Assembly (NCBI GenBank): GCA_018716305.1
Contig: DVKB01000019.1
Location: 62,001 to 126,000 of the forward strand
Direction of reading: 5' to 3'
Source: Candidatus Scatomonas merdigallinarum
GTDB lineage: Bacteria > Bacillota > Clostridia > Lachnospirales > Lachnospiraceae
Length of the DNA stretch: 64,000 bases
Shown here piece by piece: positions 1-7,933 of the stretch (position 1 is its first letter; every line of letters begins with the position of its first letter). Position numbers and translations under genes: made by a program. Under the pieces are notes generated by a model. It saw nothing but the letters and a program-made list of their open reading frames with translations. It did no database searches and was not told where the DNA came from.

Positions 1-1
1 C

Positions 2-697
2 TATACCCCTGACAAGATCGTGCTCCATGATCTGAGCCTGTACGCCAAACCGGGACAGAAGCTGGCCTTTGTAGGCTCCACCGGCGCCGGAAAGACCACT
101 ATCACCAACCTGATCAACCGTTTCTACGATGTACAGGACGGAAAGATCCGTTACGACGATATCAATATCAATAAGATCAAGAAGGCGGATCTGAGAAGAT
201 CTCTGGGCATTGTACTGCAGGATACTCACCTGTTTACCGGCACTATCATGGAAAATATCCGGTACGGAAAACTGGACGCTACCGATGAGGAAGTTTACGC
301 GGCAGCGAAACTGGCCTACGCGGATCAGTTTATTCAGAGACTTCCTCAGGGATACGACACCATGCTCAGCGGAGACGGAGAGCAGCTCTCCCAGGGACAG
401 CGGCAGCTTCTGGCCATTGCCCGGGCGGCCATCGCCAATCCGCCGGTACTGATCCTGGATGAGGCGACCTCCAGCATCGATACCCGTACTGAGGCTATTG
501 TCCAGAAGGGTATGGATAATCTTATGAGCGGCAGAACGGTATTTGTCATTGCCCACCGTTTGTCCACCATCCGCAACAGTGACGCCATCATTGTTCTGGA
601 ACACGGAAGGATTATTGAGAGAGGCACCCATGAGGAGCTGATTAAACAGCACGGTACCTATTATCAGTTGTATACAGGAAAACTGGAACTGTCCTGA
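2..697 (+). CDS. ABC exporter ATP-binding domain (C-terminal part, 5' truncated by window)
   Basis: The frame is open from the first bases of the window, so this is the 3' end of a longer gene, probably a fused membrane-ATPase exporter half-transporter. Visible in order are the Walker A motif GSTGAGKTT, a Q-loop at VLQDTHLF, the signature LSQGQRQLLAIARA, the Walker B VLILDEATSS and the H-loop IAHRLST. The lead-in YTPDKIVLHDLSLYAKPGQ is typical of the segment joining the membrane domain to the ATPase in MsbA/LmrA-type exporters. It would hydrolyse ATP on the cytoplasmic side to drive export. The substrate cannot be told, since the membrane domain lies outside the window. A long hairpin follows the stop codon. 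Confidence 0.93.
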   Translation, partial: YTPDKIVLHDLSLYAKPGQKLAFVGSTGAGKTTITNLINRFYDVQDGKIRYDDININKIKKADLRRSLGIVLQDTHLFTGTIMENIRYGKLDATDEEVYAAAKLAYADQFIQRLPQGYDTMLSGDGEQLSQGQRQLLAIARAAIANPPVLILDEATSSIDTRTEAIVQKGMDNLMSGRTVFVIAHRLSTIRNSDAIIVLEHGRIIERGTHEELIKQHGTYYQLYTGKLELS

Positions 698-714
698 CAG
701 CTTCCTTTTACGGA

Positions 715-767
715 AGAAGGCGTCCTGTCCGGGTCCGCGAAATGCGGATCCCGGCAGGACGCCTTCT
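715..767. terminator. Bidirectional terminator-like hairpin
   Basis: The arm AGAAGGCGTCCTG pairs with CAGGACGCCTTCT, and the inner parts also pair with small bulges around the loop GAAAT. It lies between the convergent ABC exporter and HD-domain genes, so it can serve both. Confidence 0.8.
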
Positions 768-794
768 GTGATGTCCGGAGGACAACGCTGCGGA

Positions 795-1289
795 TCAGGC
801 AGCGTGGATCTTTACCCTTCCGGGCCTGGCCATGGCAATGGGCATCTGGAAGAGTTCCACTGTGGCGCAGAGTTTGTCGGCGCAGGTAATGATCCAGGCC
901 TCCCTGGATGTGGGGATGGGCCCCAGAGGAAACATGTGGGACAGAATCGCCGCATGCTCCTTTTCGGTAATCTGGAAATTGGCCGCGCTGTTGTAGGCAG
1001 CCGCCTTGGGATGATAAAAGGCCTGATGCTCTCCCGTGGGAACAGGCTCCTTAAAATCGTAGGGACAGAAGTCGTGGAGCAGTCCCGCCCGGGCGGCAGT
1101 TCTGGCATCCAGGCGGAATTTTTTTGCCAGGCGCCAGGAAATGTAAGAAACATTCAGGCAGTGGAGAAACCGGGTGGTGTTGAAATGCTGCTTATAGCAG
1201 ACCAGTTTGCGGAATTCCCGGTTCCGCAGAATATCATCCACGCATTCCAGAAACTCTGAGTCCGTATCCCCGGAGATAGTAATATCCAT
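795..1289 (-). CDS. HD-domain metal-dependent hydrolase family protein
   Basis: This is a 164-residue cytoplasmic protein. An HD-type pattern is visible: H in RFLHCLNVS, the HD pair in AGLLHDF, a further H in LSHMFPLG, and D in ITCADKLCA. Such proteins bind a metal and usually cleave phosphate esters of nucleotides; the substrate cannot be read here. The frame stays open 88 codons further upstream, but the ATG at 1287-1289 is preferred because an AAGGG ribosome site precedes it and the upstream stretch is AT-rich intergenic DNA that also carries the divergent ridA promoter. The gene converges on the exporter gene and shares its terminator. Confidence 0.75.
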   Translation of the reverse strand: MDITISGDTDSEFLECVDDILRNREFRKLVCYKQHFNTTRFLHCLNVSYISWRLAKKFRLDARTAARAGLLHDFCPYDFKEPVPTGEHQAFYHPKAAAYNSAANFQITEKEHAAILSHMFPLGPIPTSREAWIITCADKLCATVELFQMPIAMARPGRVKIHAA

Positions 1290-1406
1290 CGGCAATCCCT
1301 TCTTTCTCTTGATTGATACTATTATTATGCGTAAAAAAGTTTGGGAAGTCAAGAAATATAAGAAAAATAATATAATAATCCATAAAATGACAGATAAATA
1401 CAGGCA

Positions 1407-1436
1407 TTGCAAAAGAAGGAAAAAAAGAGGTATAAT
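1407..1436 (+). promoter_or_regulatory. Sigma-A type promoter of ridA
   Basis: TTGCAA at 1407-1412 and TATAAT at 1431-1436 are separated by 18 bases, about 75 bases upstream of the ridA start. Confidence 0.7.
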
Positions 1437-1509
1437 GAATCCGGACAACAGGGGGCAGGAACCCCTGGAATCCGGAATTATTTTTTGAGAAAACAGGAGG
1501 AACTGAAAC

Positions 1510-1887
1510 ATGGCAAAAGAAATCATCTGTACAGATAAAGCGCCGGCGGCCATCGGACCCTATGTGCAGGCGGTAAAAAGCAATGGGATCTTATTCATTT
1601 CCGGTCAGCTGGGATTCGATATGAAGGACGGAAGCATTCCGGAGGCAGTGGAGGATCAGGCTGCCAATTCTCTGAAAAATCTGGAGACCATTATGAAAGA
1701 GGCGGGCACAGACAAGACGAAAGTAATCAAGACCACGATCTTTCTGACGGACATGGGAGATTTCGCCAAAGTCAACGAAGTATACGGAAGTTTTTTTGAA
1801 GGAAACTATCCCGCCCGTTCCTGCGTGGCGGTAAAAGAACTGCCAAAGGCGGCGAAAGTAGAGATTGAGTGCATGGTGGAAGCATAA
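1510..1887 (+). CDS. ridA: RidA family 2-iminobutanoate/2-iminopropanoate deaminase
   Basis: This 125-residue protein has the usual length and landmarks of RidA (YjgF/YER057c/UK114): KAPAAIGPYVQA near the N terminus, SGQLGFD, and the C-terminal signature with PARSCVAVKELPK followed by VEIECMVEA. RidA hydrolyses reactive enamines and imines released by PLP-dependent dehydratases such as threonine dehydratase, and so protects PLP enzymes. The AGGAGGAACT ribosome site lies close to the ATG. It is transcribed alone from its own promoter and ends at a strong hairpin. Confidence 0.95.
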   Translation: MAKEIICTDKAPAAIGPYVQAVKSNGILFISGQLGFDMKDGSIPEAVEDQAANSLKNLETIMKEAGTDKTKVIKTTIFLTDMGDFAKVNEVYGSFFEGNYPARSCVAVKELPKAAKVEIECMVEA

Positions 1888-1937
1888 ACGGACAGAAGAG
1901 CTGCCGGTTCATACGAATTTTTGAACGATGATACGCA

Positions 1938-2005
1938 AAGAAGAGATAATCCCGCCAAATGCAGACTTTATGAAGTCTCGAATTTCAGGCGGGATTGTCT
2001 CTTTT
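1938..2005. terminator. Bidirectional terminator between ridA and the secreted-protein operon
   Basis: AAGAGATAATCCCGCC pairs with GGCGGGATTGTCTCTT, flanked by A-rich and T-rich tracts. A smaller hairpin (AGACTT/AAGTCT) sits in the loop. It separates two convergent genes. Confidence 0.85.
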
Positions 2006-2060
2006 CTTCTGGATTCCTTATGTTAGGGCGCGCAAATACAAGAGTGAAACCTGGTTATTT

Positions 2061-3737
2061 TCAGGAGGTGGGAAGATCAAGCTCGGGATTCTGGGATTTG
2101 AATTCACGCAAAGTATCCTTTGACCTGAAACCGCCATCCTGTATCGTCTTCAAAACGTGTGCCGTGTCTTTTCCGGCCTGCTCGGAAGTCTGCTTTACGG
2201 CTTCGCCGTAACCGGGGACATATTCACTGCCCGGAACGGCATTGCCGACAGCTTCCGCGCCTTTTGTCGTCCACTTTTCTACTGTGGGTATAATCGCTTC
2301 GTTGCGCTCGCCTTCCCGGTAGCCGTCGCCGACAGCCTTCAGATCCTGTCCAACTTCCACGCCGGTGAAGAAGGCCTCAATCCCTTTTAACATCTTTTTG
2401 GCAAGATCAAGGGCGTTTTTCACAGCAGGCGCAATCTTTTCCAGGGTTTTCTTCGCCCATTCTTCTATTTTATCCTTTCCGTATTTCACCCCGGCTTCCT
2501 TGGCAGCTTCCTTCACTGCGTCAACCAGTTCCTCCTCACTGGGGAGTTCATCGGGCTGACTGCCCGCATGGCTGCTGTCTTCGGAGTCAGGACGTTCGTC
2601 AGTATTGCCTTCATGTTCACCTGGAGCGTCGTCCGGATCTGTGCCGCCGCTTTCCGGGCCATTGACATCATCGCCTGTACCCTCTTTGCCTGTGTCATCC
2701 CGGCCTGGTTCATCCGGCTGCGGATCGCCGGTGTCCGGCGCGTCAGGCTCCGGATTATCCGGATTGTCCGGTTCTGGCGTTGGGGACGGGTTGTCAATAT
2801 CCGGATCAGGTGTGGGTTCCGGTATGGGATCGTCCGTAGGCTTCGGAATCAGATGCTGCTGATCCGGCGGCACCGGGGGCGGTGTCCCGAATTTGCTCTC
2901 ATACTGGCCGTAGGTGTACTCTGCATAGCCGTCTTTAGCAGACATTGCATATGTCTGGCTCCAGTCGCTCCATTTAAACTCAACGTTTACTTTCCACTCT
3001 CCAAGCTGGTTCATATCTCCATAGTAAAGAACATAGGCAAGGTTGCTGCTGAAAACCCATACCTTTGTAGAACCGGAGGGCAGCCACTGGCCGATCGGCG
3101 CCGGATCTCCGTTTTGAGGTTTTTGATCCTCGCCATCAGGGTCGTCCGGCTCTGGGGTAGGCTCCGGGGTCGGTTCTGGTGTGGGGTCGGGTGCATCAGG
3201 CTCGGGGGTTGGTTGGGGTTCATCAGGATCAGGCGTTGGAGTTGGATCCGGATCATCCGGATCCGTGGGCCCGCTCCCGCCGCCCGGAGTCGGGGTTGGA
3301 GCAGGATCGTCCGGGTCCTCTACATCGCCCTTGCCCTCCGGATACGGAGGCTCTTTTCCAAACGCAGCTTTGTATTCATCATATTCATATTCTTTGCCGC
3401 CCCGGATTTCCCATGTTCCGTCCTCCAGCTGCACTGCAGTTGCTCCCACGAACCAGGATTCGTTTCCGTTTTCCAAAGAATAGAACAGGCCGCCGCCGAA
3501 ATACCAGGCTTTTCCATCCGCAGTCGTCAGCCATACGCCCACCGGGACAGGATCTTCGGAACCATCACCTTCCGCGCTGTCAGCCAATACGGCGGCTGCC
3601 TTGCCGCTCACGCTCATCAGAACGGCTTTTTCACTGCCCTCTCCCTCTTTGGACGGGGAGGCGTAAACTGCGGAAGAAACCGCCATGGAAACTACAAGCG
3701 ACAACGCCAGACATTTATAAAGCTTCTTTCTCTTCAT
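2061..3737 (-). CDS. Secreted protein with two aromatic-rich modules, Pro/Asp/Glu linkers and a helical C-terminal domain
   Basis: This 558-residue protein is not recognised as a known family. Residues 1-26 form a signal peptide (KRKK, hydrophobic core, AVYA cleavage region). Residues about 63-133 and 212-291 are two related modules: each opens with P-[VI]-G-x-W-L, continues with a Trp/Tyr/Phe-rich beta-like stretch, and closes with Y-x-x-[YK]-x-x-x-F-G-x-x-P-P. Residues 138-208 and 292-398 are linkers of PTPEPDP-type repeats, which look suited to crossing a cell wall. Residues 399-558 are predicted helical and charged, with a glycine-rich end. No LPXTG motif is visible. The start codon overlaps the stop of the upstream gene by one base, so the two are translationally coupled. 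The adjacent divergent two-component system may control it. Confidence 0.85.
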   Translation of the reverse strand: MKRKKLYKCLALSLVVSMAVSSAVYASPSKEGEGSEKAVLMSVSGKAAAVLADSAEGDGSEDPVPVGVWLTTADGKAWYFGGGLFYSLENGNESWFVGATAVQLEDGTWEIRGGKEYEYDEYKAAFGKEPPYPEGKGDVEDPDDPAPTPTPGGGSGPTDPDDPDPTPTPDPDEPQPTPEPDAPDPTPEPTPEPTPEPDDPDGEDQKPQNGDPAPIGQWLPSGSTKVWVFSSNLAYVLYYGDMNQLGEWKVNVEFKWSDWSQTYAMSAKDGYAEYTYGQYESKFGTPPPVPPDQQHLIPKPTDDPIPEPTPDPDIDNPSPTPEPDNPDNPEPDAPDTGDPQPDEPGRDDTGKEGTGDDVNGPESGGTDPDDAPGEHEGNTDERPDSEDSSHAGSQPDELPSEEELVDAVKEAAKEAGVKYGKDKIEEWAKKTLEKIAPAVKNALDLAKKMLKGIEAFFTGVEVGQDLKAVGDGYREGERNEAIIPTVEKWTTKGAEAVGNAVPGSEYVPGYGEAVKQTSEQAGKDTAHVLKTIQDGGFRSKDTLREFKSQNPELDLPTS

Positions 3738-4381
3738 CAGTCATCCACCTCCAGTGCCGCCGCCAGGGCCATGATAATCTCCAGGTCTTCATCCTCCGGC
3801 AGTTCTCCCGCCGTATATCCGCTCACGGAATAACTGATCCCGTCCACCACAGTGTTCAAAAGGATAACCGCGCTTTTTTCCGTTTCCTCATAATAGGAGT
3901 TCATGACAAATACCTGATCGCCTATTTCCGTAAGCGCGGAATCAATCAGATACATTTTCTCCACGTCGAAATCAGTATAAATGCGGTATGCCTCCCGGGC
4001 TTCTTCTGTCATCTCGGACAGCGTGCCCTCCAGCAATGCGGATTCACCCGCGCTAAGCATCAGACGCAGGCCGCCCGCAGACGCAAAGGCAAAGGCTGTG
4101 CCTTCTTCTGTAACGCCTGTGTCCATAACCATCCCTGCCGGAAGTTCAAGTTTCATATCGTACAGAGTGAGACAGTTTCCTTCTTCTGACTCACTGAAAG
4201 TCACCACCCCTTCCTGCTGGGTGAGCGTCAGCACCTCTTCGCTTTCCTGTTTTTCTTCCGCTTCAGGCGCGGGTGACGGCTCTGCCGTCTGTTCATCCGC
4301 ACCCGCCAGTCCGGGCGCAGCGATCAGCACTGCAGCCAGTGCCGCCGCGCCTGCGGACAGCGCAAAATAACCTTTCTTCAT
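3737..4381 (-). CDS. Exported protein of unknown function
   Basis: This is a 214-residue protein with a signal peptide in the first 28 residues (MKKG, an Ala-rich core, then GLAGADEQ), a short Pro/Glu-rich stretch (residues about 30-50) and a globular domain of about 160 residues. I do not recognise the domain; its pattern of alternating short strands followed by a helix rich in acidic residues would fit a small extracytoplasmic sensor or substrate-binding fold, but that is a guess. The GGGAGGAGG ribosome site is very strong. It is the first gene of a two-gene operon with the large secreted protein and is divergent from the histidine kinase gene. Confidence 0.8.
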   Translation of the reverse strand: MKKGYFALSAGAAALAAVLIAAPGLAGADEQTAEPSPAPEAEEKQESEEVLTLTQQEGVVTFSESEEGNCLTLYDMKLELPAGMVMDTGVTEEGTAFAFASAGGLRLMLSAGESALLEGTLSEMTEEAREAYRIYTDFDVEKMYLIDSALTEIGDQVFVMNSYYEETEKSAVILLNTVVDGISYSVSGYTAGELPEDEDLEIIMALAAALEVDD

Positions 4382-4409
4382 TCGCTTCCTCCTCCCTGAG
4401 ACATATATT

Positions 4410-4431
4410 TAAGACACGCTCGCAAGTCTTA
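4410..4431. promoter_or_regulatory. Dyad TAAGAC-N10-GTCTTA upstream of the secreted-protein operon
   Basis: Perfect 6-base arms lie 10 bases apart, giving a 22-bp dyad about two helical turns long. It lies about 30 bases upstream of the first secreted-protein start. It could be a response-regulator site or an untranslated-leader hairpin; the sequence alone does not decide. Confidence 0.4.
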
Positions 4432-4515
4432 GCGCTGGATTCGGGTCAGCTTTAACTGGACTCAATGTCTCTCCGAATCACTGTTACTATCATAGCATTG
4501 CGGGCGCCTGACAGG

Positions 4516-4534
4516 TTCCCAAAAAGTTTGGGAA
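4516..4534. promoter_or_regulatory. Perfect palindrome TTCCCAAA-AAG-TTTGGGAA (candidate operator)
   Basis: Eight-base perfect arms flank a 3-base centre. It sits in the 262-base space between the divergent secreted-protein operon and the two-component genes, about 30 bases upstream of the kinase promoter -35 box. The position suits control of either direction. Confidence 0.45.
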
Positions 4535-4564
4535 GGGAGGACGGTGTTTGTGGCAGGAATATAC

Positions 4565-4593
4565 TTGAAAAGGGAGACACAATTTTATATACT
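4565..4593 (+). promoter_or_regulatory. Sigma-A type promoter of the two-component operon
   Basis: TTGAAA at 4565-4570 and TATACT at 4588-4593 have a 17-base spacer, about 50 bases upstream of the kinase start. Confidence 0.65.
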
Positions 4594-4643
4594 TTGAGAG
4601 GTATCATATCTTTAAAAATGACCATCCAAGGAGACATCTGATT

Positions 4644-6098
4644 GTGGGAAACAATACGTCACAGGGCCTGCCCGGAGAATTTCTGCTGCTGTTTACACTG
4701 ACTCTATGGGTTTTGTTTCTGGCCGTTTATCTCGGAAACAGAAAGAGTAAGATAAATAAATGGTTTTTTATCTGCGGCATGCTCTTCAGCGTAGGCGTTC
4801 TGAAAGAATATCTCTACTATTCGCTGTTTCCGCAGATAGCCGAAACAGCCCCGGCAGTCATGAACGAGGAAACGGCTCTTTGCATATATTCGGTGCTGAC
4901 AGCAGTGCCGTATTATTTTGCGACGCCTGCTCTTTTTATCACCGGACTTTATTTCAGCCGCATGGAGATACGCAGGCCAAAACTTTTTCCCTGGATAAAA
5001 ATATTCGCGTTTGTGCCCGGGGTCATCATGTCGGTGGTTTTTCCGATCACACAGACCAGATATTTTCAGCTGAACGACAGGGGATACTATACCCTGATCA
5101 GCGTTTACAATCTTACCGTGGCACTGCTTGGCACGGTTCTTTTTTTCAGCGCTCTGGCAAAGGAACACAATCTCAAGATCAAGCGCCGGAAGCTGGCTAT
5201 AGCGATACTGGCGCTTGTGCCAAGCTGGTTTACAATCATGGCGACGATTCCGATTCAGCTTTTCGCGGTAGAAAGGGCGGCGAAGGTATGGCAGAGCAAC
5301 CTTATTGTAATACTTGTGCTGGTATGCATATATATCTATCTGGTGTTTAAAGAGGGCTTTATGGGTATTCGGCTGCGGCATGAAACGTATAAATGGGATC
5401 AGGATGAAAAGCTGGTCGGGCAGACCCTGCAGACGATACGCCATATGCTGAAAAATCAGATATCAAAAATCGACTGGTGCGCTAAAAACATATCCGAACT
5501 TTCCCCTGAAGAAAGTCTGACTGCGTATACAGATATTATCATGCGCTCCACGCAGCGCATATCCGATTTTCTACACGTGGATACTGAGCAGACAGCTGAG
5601 CTGAAATGCACTCCGAGCAGGATCAGCGCGGAAGGGCTGCTTAAAAACGCAGTAAAGGATTTTGCCAAACAGTATACGGATGTGGAGTTCCGCGTTATCT
5701 GCCCTTCTGACGCGAAAATATTCTGCGATCCGGGACTTGTCCAGGAGGTGCTTTATAACCTGATACAGAACAGTGTGGAAGCAATGAAGGAAGAAGGGCA
5801 GCTGACTGTAGAATTCAAGGATAGAAACAGCAGGTTCTCATGCATTCAGGTTTCAGATTCCGGCACCGGGCTTCCTGAAATAAAAGATAATATATTTTTG
5901 CCCTATGTATCTTTAAAAGAAGGAGGAGATCATTGGGGGATGGGGCTGTATTACTGCCAGAGGGCAATGCATTTGCACGGAGGGCAGATACGGGCTGACA
6001 ATAACAAGGATAAGGGAGCGGTGTTCACGCTCTGGTTTCCTAAAAATAAAAAGATGGGATTTACTGGAAAATGGAAGATAAAAAAATTAGAGCAATGA
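4644..6098 (+). CDS. Membrane sensor histidine kinase
   Basis: This is a 484-residue protein. Residues 1 to about 245 contain about seven hydrophobic segments with short loops and no large extracellular domain, so it probably senses a membrane-associated or intramembrane cue. The likely phosphoacceptor is His267 in the segment RHMLKNQISKI. The ATPase domain follows, with an N-box near Asn376 (LIQNSVEA), a G1 box DSGTGLP and a G2 box GMGLYYC. The start is a GTG at 4644 with GGAGAC ten bases upstream. The gene overlaps the response regulator gene by 28 bases. The ligand is unknown. Confidence 0.9.
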   Translation: MGNNTSQGLPGEFLLLFTLTLWVLFLAVYLGNRKSKINKWFFICGMLFSVGVLKEYLYYSLFPQIAETAPAVMNEETALCIYSVLTAVPYYFATPALFITGLYFSRMEIRRPKLFPWIKIFAFVPGVIMSVVFPITQTRYFQLNDRGYYTLISVYNLTVALLGTVLFFSALAKEHNLKIKRRKLAIAILALVPSWFTIMATIPIQLFAVERAAKVWQSNLIVILVLVCIYIYLVFKEGFMGIRLRHETYKWDQDEKLVGQTLQTIRHMLKNQISKIDWCAKNISELSPEESLTAYTDIIMRSTQRISDFLHVDTEQTAELKCTPSRISAEGLLKNAVKDFAKQYTDVEFRVICPSDAKIFCDPGLVQEVLYNLIQNSVEAMKEEGQLTVEFKDRNSRFSCIQVSDSGTGLPEIKDNIFLPYVSLKEGGDHWGMGLYYCQRAMHLHGGQIRADNNKDKGAVFTLWFPKNKKMGFTGKWKIKKLEQ

Positions 6099-6652
6099 TA
6101 GTGGAAGACGATCCGGACTTTTGTTTCCTGATAAAACAGACTCTTTACACTGCGGGAATAGATATTGTCGGGACCGCGTCAGACGCGGCAGGGGCGGTCA
6201 GAGCCGCCGTTGAAAAGCAGCCTGACGTTGTACTGATGGATCTGGGCCTCTCCGATTCGGGATTGGACGGGGTGGAGGCGGGAAAAGCGATCCGCCTGAA
6301 TACCAATGCAAAGCTGATTATACTGACATCTTATGAAGAGCCGGAGATTATCAGAAATGCCTGTACCCGTTCCTTTGCGTCCGGATATATATTTAAGAGC
6401 CAGTTTGGGCTTCTGTCTGAAACTGTTAAAAATACTGTAAAAGGCCATACCCCGCAGGAATATATGATCGCCTCACTGATATTATCCCAATTATCCGCGG
6501 CTGAATATTCCGTTTTTGAGCTTCTTATGGGCAAGGATTTGAAGCTCCAGTCTTCTCCGAAAACCATTTCCAACCAGAAGAATCATTTTCTGAAAAAGCT
6601 GGGTCTGACAAGCGTGAAAGAACTGAAGCATGTATTCCGGGGGCTTATATAG
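6071..6652 (+). CDS. Response regulator with receiver domain and short LuxR-like output domain
   Basis: This is a 193-residue protein. The receiver domain spans residues 5 to about 125, with the acidic pocket VEDD, phosphoacceptor Asp57 (VVLMDLGLS) and the conserved Thr and Lys positions in ILTSYEEP and FKSQFG. The output region (residues about 140-190) resembles a NarL/LuxR helix-turn-helix, reading LSAAEYSVFELL then KTISNQKNHFLKKLGL, but it is shorter than usual in its first helices, so the fold is slightly degenerate. It should be phosphorylated by the overlapping kinase. Likely targets are the divergent secreted-protein operon and its own promoter. Confidence 0.88.
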   Translation: MEDKKIRAMIVEDDPDFCFLIKQTLYTAGIDIVGTASDAAGAVRAAVEKQPDVVLMDLGLSDSGLDGVEAGKAIRLNTNAKLIILTSYEEPEIIRNACTRSFASGYIFKSQFGLLSETVKNTVKGHTPQEYMIASLILSQLSAAEYSVFELLMGKDLKLQSSPKTISNQKNHFLKKLGLTSVKELKHVFRGLI

Positions 6653-6764
6653 ACCCCTGAGCCCAGTGATATCCCGGATTCCACATTGCTGCCGCGTCTG
6701 TATCTTCTCACATATTTCTTTTCCAATCTTTCATAAATTTCAAATGCGGCCGGACAGACCTTTT

Positions 6765-7076
6765 TCAGCGGATCAGGATCAGTTCGCAGAGAAATACAAC
6801 GGCGCAGGCTCCGCAGGCCACCTGAAACAGGCTCCGGCGCAGATACGCCAGAACTACCGCCGCTGCCAGTCCCAGGGTTCCGGAGAGCACCGACTGGGTG
6901 GCGGTGAGAATGGCCGGAAAAGTCATGACCGCCAGGGTTACATAGGGGACATAGTAGAGGAAGGAGCGGATAGCGGTATTTTTGATCTCCTTTCGGATCA
7001 GAGTCAGGGGCAGAGCCCGGATGCCGTAGGTGACAGCGGCCATAACCAGTATGTAGATCCAGGTATTAGTTTCCAT
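6765..7076 (-). CDS. azlD: AzlD family branched-chain amino acid export subunit
   Basis: A 103-residue membrane protein with four hydrophobic segments and the family motif YGIRALPLTL near the N terminus. AzlD works with AzlC to export branched-chain amino acids and analogues. Its start codon lies inside the end of azlC (11-base overlap), so the two are translationally coupled. The 112 bases between its stop and the response regulator stop contain nothing I recognise. Confidence 0.9.
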   Translation of the reverse strand: METNTWIYILVMAAVTYGIRALPLTLIRKEIKNTAIRSFLYYVPYVTLAVMTFPAILTATQSVLSGTLGLAAAVVLAYLRRSLFQVACGACAVVFLCELILIR

Positions 7077-7794
7077 GATCGTCCTCCTTCGGTTCTTCTT
7101 TTACGGGAAACAGCAGGGCCGCGCCTCCGGCGATGACAAGGGTCAGCAGAATGATCCGGGTGCCGGAAGATATTTCTTTTACCCCCGGCAGATAGGCAAA
7201 CAGGGTGCTGGCTCCCATGGAGACACAGATGAGGCCGGTGATAACCCTGCTTTCCCGGCAGGGGGGAATAATAACCGCAATGAACATGGCGTAGAGAGCT
7301 ACGCTGAGAGCGCTTAAGATCCGGCCGGGCAGGACGCTCCCGGAGATTACCCCCACCAGAGTGCCCAGGGTCCAGCCGGGCACGGCCGCGGTCATAATTC
7401 CGTAGGAATAGAAGGGACTTAGGCGGCCCTTTGTGCCCATAGAAACACCGAAAATCTCATCCGTAACGCCGAAGGCTGTCAGCAGCCGGTGGCCTATGCC
7501 GGCGGCGGGATCGATTTTCTGGGACAGGGAGCAGGACATCAGGCAGTACCGCAGGTTGATAATCAGCTGGGTCAGAGCCATTTCTCCGTAAGAAGCGCCG
7601 GCGGAGATGATCCCCAGAGCGGCGAACTCTCCGGCAGAGGTAAGGTTGGTAAGAGACATGGCTGTGGCCTGAGCCGCGGTCATGCCGATATTTTTCGCGG
7701 CGATCCCCAGGGTGAAGGCCACGGCAAAGTAACCCAGACCGATAGGCACTCCGTCTTTCAGCCCATGGGAAAACCATTTCTTTTTCTGTTTCAT
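7066..7794 (-). CDS. azlC: AzlC family branched-chain amino acid exporter
   Basis: A 242-residue inner membrane protein with the AzlC hallmarks: GLKDGVPIGLGYFAVAFTLG near the start, a long run of helices, and the conserved NLRYCLMS and FGVTDEIFGV segments. It exports branched-chain amino acids with AzlD. An upstream TTG at 7804-7806 is in frame, but the ATG at 7792-7794 is chosen because GGAGG lies five bases before it. It is the first gene of an azlCD operon transcribed away from the ABC export operon. Confidence 0.93.
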   Translation of the reverse strand: MKQKKKWFSHGLKDGVPIGLGYFAVAFTLGIAAKNIGMTAAQATAMSLTNLTSAGEFAALGIISAGASYGEMALTQLIINLRYCLMSCSLSQKIDPAAGIGHRLLTAFGVTDEIFGVSMGTKGRLSPFYSYGIMTAAVPGWTLGTLVGVISGSVLPGRILSALSVALYAMFIAVIIPPCRESRVITGLICVSMGASTLFAYLPGVKEISSGTRIILLTLVIAGGAALLFPVKEEPKEDDHGN

Positions 7795-7868
7795 GAATTC
7801 CTCCAAGTGAGTAAACTGCAGAGATCATTTTTGCACATCCCCAAAACAAAGTCAAGATTGGGAGATGC

Positions 7869-7897
7869 TTGACATGAATTTATTCATACTGTATAAT
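7869..7897 (+). promoter_or_regulatory. Strong sigma-A promoter of the first ABC-2 operon
   Basis: A consensus TTGACA at 7869-7874 and a consensus TATAAT at 7892-7897 have a 17-base spacer. The spacer holds the dyad TGAATTTATTCA, which could be a repressor half-site pair. Confidence 0.85.
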
Positions 7898-7933
7898 GAT
7901 TATACAAAGTGATAAAAGTGGACGGGGGTGCCT

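Noticed and set aside
2568-4189. Long plus-strand frames opposite the secreted-protein genes
   Set aside because: They arise from the repetitive Pro/Asp/Glu linkers read in reverse. The minus-strand frames have signal peptides and ribosome sites.
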